In this document: positions 1 through 8,959 of the stretch, piece by piece
Numbering within the stretch: the stretch's first letter is position 1
Layout: the number at the start of each line of letters is the position of its first letter
From: Pisolithus tinctorius
Lineage: Eukaryota; Basidiomycota; Agaricomycetes; Boletales; Pisolithaceae
Length of the DNA stretch: 64,000 bases
NCBI GenBank assembly: GCA_024663395.1
Contig: JANFAH010000004.1
Location: 744,001 to 808,000, forward strand
Direction: 5' to 3'
The notes under the pieces: generated by a model
What the model was told of the DNA's origin: nothing
The model's database searches: none
Seen by the model: only the letters and a program-made list of their open reading frames with translations
Translations under genes and position numbers: made by a program

Positions 1-192
1 ACTTACTAATTACGGTACTATAAATTTTCCACACCATTCTTTTCCACCTCAGTGACTACTTTGTACACTGAGGTGAGTATAGCTAGATTCCCACTCATTT
101 ACTTGGTACTGACATAGTGTAGAAACTCATACCTTCGTTAGGTACTAATATAGTGACTACTTCGTACACTGAGAAACTCATACCTTCATTAG
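1..192 (+). repeat. Left (5') LTR of the copia element, 3' part only
   Basis: It aligns without gaps to 6615-6806 with only a few substitutions. The alignment stops at the shared CATTAG, after which the left side continues with GGTTATGAGCC. That stretch resembles the initiator-Met-tRNA type primer-binding site of copia elements. The first ~100 bp of this LTR lie before the window. Confidence 0.9.
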
Positions 193-255
193 GTTATGAG
201 CCCTGCTCTCGTGCTCTAATTCTGAAAGAGTTAATACACAGCAACATTACCCACT

Positions 256-1590
256 ATGGCAAAAGACAATCATTCCTTACAAGTCCCAACCCTAAATGTG
301 GATGGAAGCAACTGGCTATACTACAAGGCTCGGGTTGAATGGGCCATCAGCTCGAAAGGGCTGATTGGACACCTGACTGGCTTGGATGTGAAACCAGAGG
401 ACCCTTCAGCAGGGAAAGACTCCTCCTGGAAGCCCACAGCCATGGAGCAAAAACTTGTCAGTGAATACCCAGAAAAACTTCAGCAATGGGCTAAGGATGA
501 TGGATACATCAAGCAAGTGATTGCTGTGTCACTCCTGGAATCTCTGTTCCTTCAAGTCCTGAAGGAAGAGACTGCAAAGAGTGTGTGGGGTGTCCTCACT
601 GACCTTTTCCAAAACTGCTCTTGTGTTGTCACAATTGACCTTCAGAGAAAACTCCAAGAATCCCACTGTGCAGAAAAAGGCAATGTCCATGCTCACTTTG
701 ACAAGATGTGTGCACTGTGCAAACAACTTGCTGTGCTTGGACAGTCAATCACAGATGACGACTTTGCAGCCATCATCCTCAGCTCACTTCCCACTTTGTA
801 CAACTCCAACCTTGCAGCTATGACATCTTTGGCCCTAGTCATGCAAAAGGACCTATCTCTGGACTTTATCATCAAAGTAATTTCCAACGAATATGATAGG
901 CACCAAATGTGGACAAAGAGAGGCAATTCTGGAAACTCCAGAAATTCTGAAGATGCAGCTTACTCAGTGAAGGATGGAAAGAAGTCCACTTGCGAAAATT
1001 GTGGAAAGAAAGGTCACAGCCAAGACCAATGCTGGGAAGAGGGTGGTGGAAAAGCTGGGCAAGCACCCAAGTGGTTCCAGAACAAGGGAAAAGGGAAAAA
1101 GAAGGAGAAAGGCACCAGAAAAGCAGCCACTGCAGCCAGTGCATCAGCCAGCTTGAGCACACAAACCAGTGCTGACTCGGAACCTGACAGAGTTTGGCTA
1201 GTGCACCTGCAGGATGATGACTGGCTTACAGAAATTGCAGAGGAAGAAATTCCGAACCCCCAGGACATCATTAACGACAAAGAAGATGCATATATGAACA
1301 ACTACGACCATGTTCTCCTTGTGGGTGAAAACCTAAATTCTGCAGAAGAGACCATCCTGTTCGACTCTGGCGCTTCACATCATATGTCCTCCTACCACAG
1401 CAAATTCCTTGATTACAAGCCAATTGTACCCAAACCTATCACTGTGGCCAACAACCACACCTTTCATGCCATCAGAAAAGGTGGCCTTGCAATCTTGCTC
1501 CCAAATGGCACTAACCAGACCCACATTCAACTCAAGGACATGCTCTATGCTCCCAGGATGGGAATCACTTGTTTCTGTCAGCAAACTTGA
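256..1590 (+). pseudogene. Copia gag-protease, frameshifted
   Basis: Structural protein and protease of the retrotransposon. The first ~230 residues match the copia gag fold (UBN2/DUF4219 type). A zinc knuckle, CENCGKKGHSQDQC, follows near residue 250. A lysine-rich linker leads to the aspartic protease active site DSGASHH near residue 375, which is intact. The reading frame ends artificially at 1590. Close to 1570 the frame should move to the one that reads VSVSKLDVAGYAALF; a 2-base loss in a CTCT run (CTCT to CT) would explain it. The ATG at 256 follows the primer-binding region by about 55 bp, as expected for copia gag. Confidence 0.9.
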
Positions 1591-2288
1591 TGTCGCTGGG
1601 TATGCAGCATTATTCCGAGACAAGCGTTGTCAAATTTTCAACACTCAGAAAAAGAAAGTAGCCAAAATTCCGATGCAAAAAGGCCTCTACTGCCTCAAAT
1701 GAGCTCATCATGCCTTTGCAGGCCTAGCTAAGGCCACAGAATCCCTCACCATGGAGGAGATACATGTCAGGCTTGGCCACATCGCTCCTGAAGCCATCCG
1801 GTGCATGCTCAAGGATGGAACAATCACTGGAATTAAACTGGATGAAGTGCATTCCACCATGGGCACATGCAATTCATGTGAATATGCCAAAGCAACTCAG
1901 AAGCCCATTGGGAAGGAGCACAACCCACCCCACCATGAACATCTTGGTGACGAGGTCCACACAGATCTCTGGGGACCTTCTCTGGTCCAAACCCCTGGCC
2001 ACAGTCAGTACTACATGTTGTTCATGGATGACCACACCCGCTACACCAAGCTGTACCTCCAGAAGACAAAAGCTGAGACCTTCACATCATACAAGGCCTA
2101 CAAAGCATGGCTGAACATGCAATTCGACACCAAAGTCAAGCAACTTTGCTCAGATCATGGGGGAGAGTATCTTAGTGTGGAATTTTTGGAATATCTGAAA
2201 TCCCGAGGCACAGAACAATGCATAACCATCCATGATACCCCTGAACACAATGGAGTTGCAGAATGACTCAACAGAACACTCATTGAGT
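1571..2288 (+). pseudogene. Copia GAG-pre-integrase and integrase catalytic core, 5' part
   Basis: Read in the frame that includes 1751-2266, this carries the pre-integrase motif HVRLGHIAPEAIRCML and then the integrase core. HTDLWGPS, the DDHTRYTKLY strand and SDHGGEYLSVEF are followed by HNGVAE and, after a TGA at 2264-2266, LNRTLIE. The catalytic Asp residues and Glu of the D,D35E triad are present. In-frame TGA codons at 1700-1702 and 2264-2266 lie where related proteins carry Arg. The domain stops abruptly at about 2288, where unrelated sequence enters, and resumes at about 4150. Confidence 0.88.
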
Positions 2289-4146
2289 GTGTACATTGTG
2301 AGTCAAAGTGTGGAAAGCTGGTATAAACCAAACAAATCCAACACCAAAGACAAATAAAGTGTGAGTGGTGGTGTGCCTCCACGGAACCTGGAGTGCAGAA
2401 AAACCTGAATGTGTGGGGGGGACTTCAAGTAGAGGGCTCCTGGCACAAGTCATTGTTGAGTTATGCAGGAGTAGACAAGTGAGTGATGACTGGATGGGGG
2501 ATGCTGAATAGAGTGAAGGTATTCAGCTGAAAGTACTCTGGCATGATGATCTTTTGGATGTGCTCCTGGCACAAGTCGTTGATGAGTTATGCAGGAGTAG
2601 ATGGATGACTAAGCAGGTGTGCTGACAAAGCACAGATGATTCTTCAGATAATGAATGAAGGTAGATAGACCCTTGATGGAGCCTCAACTACCAATGATAT
2701 GAATGATGACAGATAGACTCTTCTGAATGAGCCTCAACTGTTGATGATGAGATATGCTGAGCTGAGCTGAACTGTTGCTTCTGATTCACTTGTGGGTAGC
2801 TAAGTACATGGGGGTTTATATACTGTGGGGGGAGCACAGCTTGTGACAAACAAGGCACAAACACTTGGTAAGTAATGAGTAAGGACTGAGTAATCATGAT
2901 GAGTAAGTGAGAAATGAAAAGTAAGCAAGCAAGCAAAGAAGATTGGTAAGTATTGGCAATGAACGAGTCAAGGACAGTCAAAATATCACAGAATGAGTCA
3001 AATGGAGTCAGAAACTGAGTAAGTGCACTGATATCACATTAGGGGGTGGTGATGCAAGTCAGATCTCAGTGGAGACATCTCTAGATCCAAAGATGGCATG
3101 ACAGATGGACAGTGTTTCCAGATAAGGAAGTATTAATTCCAGAATTGAAGGGCATGAGTCAGGCATCAAAGGGGGTTAGGGCATTGGGGGTCTGTGGGGC
3201 AATGGGAGCATAAGCAATCACATCTCCCACCCTTCCATCCTCTCAGTGAAGTTAACAAAAACTTCATGAACAGGGCTCTGATGGAGGAGGAGGAGAAGGG
3301 GGGATGTCTTCTGCTGGATCTTGCAGTAAGAAGGCAAGATGCACATCATACTCATCATGAATGCAATCAGGGAGGCTGGAGAACAGTAGACTATGCTGCA
3401 GCTGTCGCAATGTGGGAAGAACGATGGACACGACTGGAATAAAGATGGTGCAGGGAGCAGGGAGGAACAATCCATATGCTTCATCAACTGGGGAGACCAA
3501 AACGACCACATAAGACCTTTCTAACCAAGTGACAGACCTGAGGCAACCAAAGAATGTCCTTCTGGAAGTCATACTGACAAGGAGAACACGCTGACCAAGC
3601 TGCATGGGATGAGACAGGGCTGACAATGATGGGATGAACCAGGGGGCTTCAGGACAGAAGCTGGTGGGAATGCCTGGCAGATACATGTAGCCACTGTCTC
3701 TGGCAAATGAGACAAGCAAGATGATCAATGAAGAGGCAGCCATGATTGATGGACCTAGCAAAATGAGCATCTGATGGATGGAGTGCTGTAGAAATGTGTA
3801 GGGTGCGAGGATCCTCTCCAAATTTGGAAGGAAGAATTGTGGGGCTGAGCACTTTAAGTGAGTGTGAGAATGGAGTCGATATCTTCGGAAATGGTGGAGA
3901 TATGACAAAAACCAGAATGCTGTACACAGGCACTAAAAACTTTTAATGCATGCTTAACTCGCTTCCTCTTTTCTCTTTAGCACTGATGACTCATTCTTGT
4001 GTGAAGGATGACTGTTAATGTCCAGCAGTCTTTCTACACATGAGGCCTCTAGTCTTCATCTGCATGGCATGGGCATTGTGCACAACTCATCGACAAGTTA
4101 GGCAGAGTCAGCTGTAACCATGTCCACAACACCTTTGGTGTGTGAC
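2289..4146. mobile_element. Unclassified ~1.86-kb insertion within the copia integrase
   Basis: The integrase reading LNRTLIE (to about 2288) continues as MIHASSLPKNLWGEA from 4155, so everything between was inserted. GTGTG occurs at both junctions (about 2287-2291 and 4138-4142) and may be a 5-bp target duplication. The insert holds a 40-bp direct repeat (2436 and 2562, starting GCTCCTGGCACAAGTC) and a shorter pair near 2664 and 2710 sharing AGCCTCAACT. The longest open frame is on the minus strand at 3264-3908 (214 codons). It resembles nothing I recognise and probably is not a gene. No clear terminal inverted repeats or LTR pair were found, so the class is open: non-autonomous LTR element or solo LTR are possible. 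Confidence 0.65.
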
Positions 4147-6506
4147 AACATGTGATGATTCATGCCAGCAGCCTACCCAAGAACCTCTGGGGGGAGGCCA
4201 TTATGCATGTGACCTGGCTCAAAAACCACTTGTCAACTCACTGTCTAGGCACAAAAACTCCCTATGAAATGCTCTACCAAAGACCACCCAACCTCTCAAA
4301 AATTCCGGTCTGGGGATGTCATGTCAAGGTCCATGACACCTCTGGCTCCAAACTAGACATGCAAGCCTGAGATGGACACTGGGTAGGTTTTGATCCTGAG
4401 AGCAATGGCCACTGCATCTACTGGCCTGACACATGAGCAATTGGAATTGAAAGAAGTGTCATTTTCGAGTGCCAGGATGTGTCCATACCACATGGTGTGC
4501 CGCTCAAGGGGAAGCAGGGGAATTCTGACACCTCAGAAAGAAGTTCCAAAGCCTCAGAATGGAACTCTGCAGCTTCACAGGGAAATTCCGAGGCCCTACA
4601 GATGGTCAAGCGACCCACCAAAGCAACTTTGGAAATTCCAAGACTCATTTCAGACCCACTCAGAGACAATTTTGAAACACCTCCACCTCAACCTCATCAT
4701 TCCACTCGCCAGCACTTTGAATCAGACTATATGAGGCACCTACGTGCAGGGGAAGGCACTTGTGATGGGTGCATCCCTCTTGACTTTGTAAAAGAACTCT
4801 GAGAGAGTGATAGCAACCCAAACAGCCCGAAATCCTGAGAAAATGCTACCTACATATTCGACAAAGAACTAGCTACCAATGAAGATGACACCAACATTGT
4901 GTATGCTATGGTGGCAGGGATGGCTGAAGCCAAAGGGCTGGATCCATCAACAGTACAGGAGGCAAAATCCCAAGCTGACTGGCTGAAGTGGCAAAATGCC
5001 ATAAATGCAGAGTTACAGAGCCTAGAGGAAGCACATACCTGGGATGTCATTGAGTGCCCCAAAGGTGCAAACATTGTAGGATGCAAATGGGTCTTCAAGA
5101 TCAAACACAATGCTGCCAGAGAAATCAAGAAGTACAAGGCCTGCCTAGTTGCTAAGGGCTACTCTCAGATCCAGGGCATTGACTATGATGAAACATATGC
5201 TCCCATCACAAGACTTGCATCTCTCCACACCATACTAGCAATTGCTGCATGCAATGACTGGGATATCGATGTATTCGATTTCCACTCAGCATTCCTCAGT
5301 GGCAAACTCAGAGATGGCAAAGACATCTACATGGAGCTCCCTGAGGGCTATGCTGTAGGGCGGAATTTTTCCTGTCCAGTTGGGAAGCTAAATGTAGCAT
5401 TATACAGCTCGAAACAAGGTGCACTTTGGTGGTACCAGAAGCTATGTGCTACTCTTGCAGACCTTGGGCTCACCAGGGCACATGCAGACTGAGGAGTATT
5501 CTATGGTCATATAGGATCGGAAATCCTCATCCTTGCCAGCCATGTCAACGACTGCACTGTAACAGGCAGTTCCCCATCATTAATTCATTCATTCAAACAG
5601 GAGATCAGCACTCGTTTTAAAATCTCCGACCTAGGGCCCATCAGTTGGCTACTTGGAATGAAGGTGACACAGAACAGAGCAGCCTGCACCATATCCCTGT
5701 CACAGCAGTCATACATCGAGGCCATCCTAACAAAATACAACCTTGCTGACTGCAAACCTGCTGCAATTCCAATGGACCCTGGCATAAAACTCTCCTGTGG
5801 AGAAATTCCACAGCCAGCCAAAGAAGCTGCATGCATGAAAAACATACCCTACCATGCCACTGTCAGCTCCCTCATGCACCTTGCTGTTGGAACATGCCCT
5901 GACATTGCATTTGCTGTCTCCACAGTCACACAGTTCAACAACACACCCAACATGACTCACTGGGAAGCTGTGAAATGAATCTACAGGTATATCTCAGGCA
6001 CAAAAGTGCTTGCTTTAACATTCAGAAATTCAGAACAAGGCCTTGAGGGCTATACCAATGCAGACAGAGCTTTGCAGGAGCATCAATGTGCTATAAGTGG
6101 ATATGCCTACCTACTGGATGGTGGAGCTATCAGTTGGGCCTCATGGAAACAAGAACTTGTAATGCTCTCCACTGCTGAAGCAGAGTATGTTGCAGCAACC
6201 CATGCAGCCAAAGAGGGCCTGTGGCTTCAACAACTCATTGGGGAAGTTTTCTGACCACTCAAACACCCTATCCCACTGTATTCTGACAGCCAATCTGCCA
6301 TTGCACTTACCAAAGATGGCAGCTATCACACTTGCACAAAGCACATTGACATATGATACCATTTCATTTGTTTTGCTGTGGAAAACCATTCCTTTCATTT
6401 AATTTATTGTCCTACTGACAACATGGTTGCCAATACCCTTACCAAACCTCTACCTAGCATCAAGGTGAAACACTTCACATCTGCACTCAGACTTCATTCT
6501 GATTGA
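4147..6506 (+). pseudogene. Copia integrase C-terminus, reverse transcriptase and RNase H, with eight TGA stops
   Basis: One frame runs throughout. It reads the integrase tail (LPKNLWGEAIMHVTWLKNH, TPYEML, WGC), a variable linker, then reverse transcriptase from about 4900. RT motifs include WVFKIKHN, YDETYAPITRLASLHTILAI, DVFDFHSAFLSG and YMELPEGY, with LGMKVTQN in the connection. RNase H shows LSTAEAEYVAATHAAKE and YSDSQSAIALTKD. The catalytic motif that should read HVDD is HVND at about 5550, so a catalytic Asp is lost. In-frame stops are TGA at 4368, 4434, 4800, 4836, 5490, 5976, 6252 and 6354. The natural stop is TGA at 6504-6506, directly before the polypurine tract. Confidence 0.92.
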
Positions 6507-6513
6507 GGGGGAG
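6507..6513 (+). other. Polypurine tract of the copia element
   Basis: The purine run GAGGGGGAG (about 6505-6513) lies immediately 5' of the right LTR, which opens with TGTTGAGAG. This is the classic plus-strand priming site arrangement of copia elements and overlaps the natural stop codon of the polyprotein. Confidence 0.85.
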
Positions 6514-6806
6514 TGTTGAGAGTGCGATCTGGAATTACAGTAGTGTCTCGGAGTTTTGCCCAGAGGGCTCAGAATTTCTCCCCAACCCTCAGAATTAAAT
6601 TCTGATGTCATTATGCTTACTAATTACAGTACTATAAATTTTCCACACTGTTCTTTTCCACCTCAGTGACTACTTCATACACTGAGGTGAGTATAGCTAG
6701 ATTCCCACTCATTTACTTGGTACTGACATAGTGTAGAAACTCATACCTTCATTAGGTACTAATATAGTGACTACTTCGTACACTGAGAAACTCATACCTT
6801 CATTAG
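6514..6806 (+). repeat. Right (3') LTR of the copia element
   Basis: About 293 bp, opening TGTTGAGAGTG after the polypurine tract. Its last 192 bp match bases 1-192. The 3' limit (CATTA or CATTAG) is uncertain by two bases because the flanking gene copy may itself supply AG. Few differences separate the two LTR segments, so the insertion is not very old. Confidence 0.9.
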
Positions 6807-7616
6807 CCACTCACAATACAGTCCTTACCAGATAGCATGGATATGCTTATTCACACTCCTTGCCATGGCTGCATGGTCAACTACAAAGTTCTTCATCTGG
6901 TCAAACTGCTGTGCAGTTCCTACTTCAAACCCACAGGAGTCATGGAATACAAAACCTTGGTTTCCCTGAAAAACTAGCTCATGCTCAATACTATGGTAAC
7001 CATGCTTGATGCACTCAGCATCAATACAAATGTCCATGAGTTAAAATGGCAGCTTACTGTCAAAGTGCCTTGCAGAATGACACCCTCAATCTGAAAATCA
7101 TCAGAAATGTGTCACTGACCTGATGGGACTTTACCTTGTTTCCTTTCCCATCAAAAACCTCTGGCTTGTCCATATCAGATTTCAAGACCCTTTGGAGGAT
7201 GGTGGTTTTGCCTGCATTTGCTCTTCCCATGACCAGAATTCAAAATTGCTTCATGTTTTTCATGTACATCTTGGCCATTTCAGAATTGATGCAGTAAGTG
7301 GGTCCAGGAGCCATAGTTGCTGTGACTTGGCATAAGACAGCTTGAAAACCACCAAATACTACAATAATACCTTGGGTGGCAGCTCCAATCTGTGCAGGAA
7401 TGAATGGACTCACTGCACCACTGGCAAGATTGCTAGCTTCTGTACCACATATCAAGTTCATCATATTATCAACAAGCTAGAAAAAATCATACCTGCAGTG
7501 GTGGTTTCAGACACAGCAGCAGCCAAACCAGTTACACCACTTCCATCAGAAGGACAGGAAATCACGGAATCACAGTCACGACCAGTCAGTGACAGGTTTA
7601 AACAGGTTTGAATCAT
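6807..7616 (-). pseudogene. G-domain P-loop GTPase, truncated by the copia element
   Basis: This is a remnant of the same family as the gene at 61938-63518. The minus strand starts at ATG 7616 (MIQTCLNLSLTG), reads a first exon ending SETTTA, an intron, then EASNLA, GPTYCINSEMAKMYMKN and the P-loop [14 protein letters not shown] near 7200. The switch region FVFHDSCGFEVGTAQQFDQM follows near 6930. The Arg before ILVMG in the 62-kb copy (CGA) is TGA here, a nonsense change. Coding ends after HIHAIW, in an intron cut by the copia LTR at 6806; the 3' half of the gene is missing from the window. Confidence 0.85.
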
Positions 7617-7889
7617 CTATTCACTTCCTGATGTCAGCAGGCATGATGAGAACTGGTGGCACTTGTGAGTGGGAACAACTGGAACCACTTTTGGATCCAT
7701 TGACCAGGAGCCATGTAAATGTGAACTACTTGTGCTTCACAACACAGAGATTAAGCTGTGTGAAGGTCAGCATGACGTACGTTATAATGAAGGTAGAGTG
7801 GTACTTATGACAACTCGCAAGGACTCGGGTTGATTACGATCGAGATGCAATCTCCTTGAATTTACAAGGCTGCTTATGTAATAAAGTAA

Positions 7890-8370
7890 AACCTAACCTT
7901 GACGACTGTCCAACCATCCAACAGACCTTAAGGCAAATGGTGCCCCAACGGTGAAGAAATCATGCAAATGCGCATTTGTTGTTTCTTCTGTCCCAGTAGG
8001 TCAGGTCTACCATATTCACGAGACCTCAGATATCCTATTCCTATGTGTCTTTTGCGTGAAACAGATGAAGGGGTCCACGGGCCACATATCCATTTGCACG
8101 ACCACCTATTTTTGATGGAATCATTGCCGTCATCGATCCTGAGTGGAGTTGGATAGCATGGTGGCAGAGGATATGCGGGAGTTTCTTGTTTGCCTTTTGG
8201 TTTGCCCCCTTATGGTTGTTGATGGATCTTTTTTTGTATAGAACACGAAATATGTACGAGGGGTGTGATGGGATTCGAATCAAAGGCCGCATACTGGAAG
8301 ATGTAGAAGCAGAGCTCGAGAGTCATGGTAGATATCAAGTATCGACCAAGAGACTAGATAACACAGGTCA
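7890..8370 (+). pseudogene. SPT4 pseudogene (inverted duplicate)
   Basis: Matches the intact SPT4 at 55131-55624 in all three exons. It lacks the start codon and the first Cys pair: sequence homologous to the upstream leader jumps straight to the part after CLLC. Of the second zinc pair, CPNC reads CPNG. The middle exon FDGIIAVIDPE is still readable near 8105-8140, but the following splice donor has changed from GTGAGT to a non-GT sequence. The last exon (EDVEAELESHG) survives near 8296-8330. It cannot make Spt4. Confidence 0.88.
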
Positions 8371-8959
8371 CCACTAATTTTACAGTCCCTAACACGCTCT
8401 CGTTCGTCCCCAATCTCGTGGTTCCCTTTGCGATCGGGTTGACTGAGGTAATATTATTGTGGCATCTAATCTGTTACTCACACTACTTCATGCCAAGCTT
8501 AAACAGTTCGGACATGTACTATATTACTGGTATCCTTACAGATTGCGAATTGTCTCTGTAATGTCCAAAGTAACCTAGCTGACACCGAAGAATGCCGTAT
8601 ACGTTGCCGGCGCGTCCTTGTTAGTCAACGCATAATATTCGACTCGGATCAATGGACAACCCGTAGTGAGTTGTGGGCATCCTTCGACACTCTAGACCCG
8701 GAGATGTTATCGAGGGTTTACTGTGGGAAGCAGTACCGTTGTATCGTCAGTCCTTGAAATCCGAGCAGAATAATTTGGGTGTTCGTATTGGAGACTTGTT
8801 CACGCGTGATTACTGTAATTGGACGGAGCGCGGCAAGCGGCCATACAGCTTCTGCGTGCTTTATTTCTGTTTCGCTCATCACACATACTCCTACTACATT
8901 CTTAGACATACTTTCTTACATCGGATTGGACAAAGGAACCTGCTTTTTAGACTTTTAGC

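Larger units (their letters stand above)
1..6806 (+). mobile_element. Ty1/copia LTR retrotransposon, degenerate, left end outside window
   Basis: The order is gag, zinc knuckle, protease, GAG-pre-integrase, integrase, reverse transcriptase, RNase H, which is the copia (Pseudoviridae) order. Bases 1-192 are nearly identical to 6615-6806, so they are the two LTRs, the left one cut by the window edge. A polypurine tract precedes the right LTR. The polyprotein is broken by one frameshift near 1570, ten in-frame TGA stops and a 1.86-kb insertion inside integrase, so the element cannot move by itself. It sits inside a copy of a G-domain GTPase gene whose remnant resumes at 6807. CpG is visibly rare across the element compared with the genes from 9 kb on. 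Confidence 0.95.
6807..8755. repeat. Segmental duplication, inverted copy of the 61.0-62.7 kb block
   Basis: Reading this interval as reverse complement gives intergenic SCL1/SPT4 sequence, then an SPT4 copy, then a G-domain GTPase start. That is the same order and orientation found at about 61.1-62.7 kb. The homology extends through non-coding parts. For example GGCGCGTCCTTGTTAGTC near 8608 corresponds to GGCGCGTCCTCGTCAGCC on the reverse strand near 61110. Weaker homology to the flank of the working SCL1-SPT4 locus can be followed to about 8750. Beyond that the kinesin promoter begins. Confidence 0.8.

Noticed and set aside
3264..3908. 214-codon minus-strand frame inside the copia insertion
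   Set aside because: No motif, skewed composition from the CpG-poor plus strand, and no start or promoter context; kept only as a remark on the insert.
8381..8756. A spliced open frame ending GKQYRCIVSP that looks like the 3' end of a gene before the kinesin
   Set aside because: The DNA aligns with non-coding SPT4/SCL1 spacer at 61.1-61.3 kb and with the intact locus at 54.8 kb, so the open frame is accidental.
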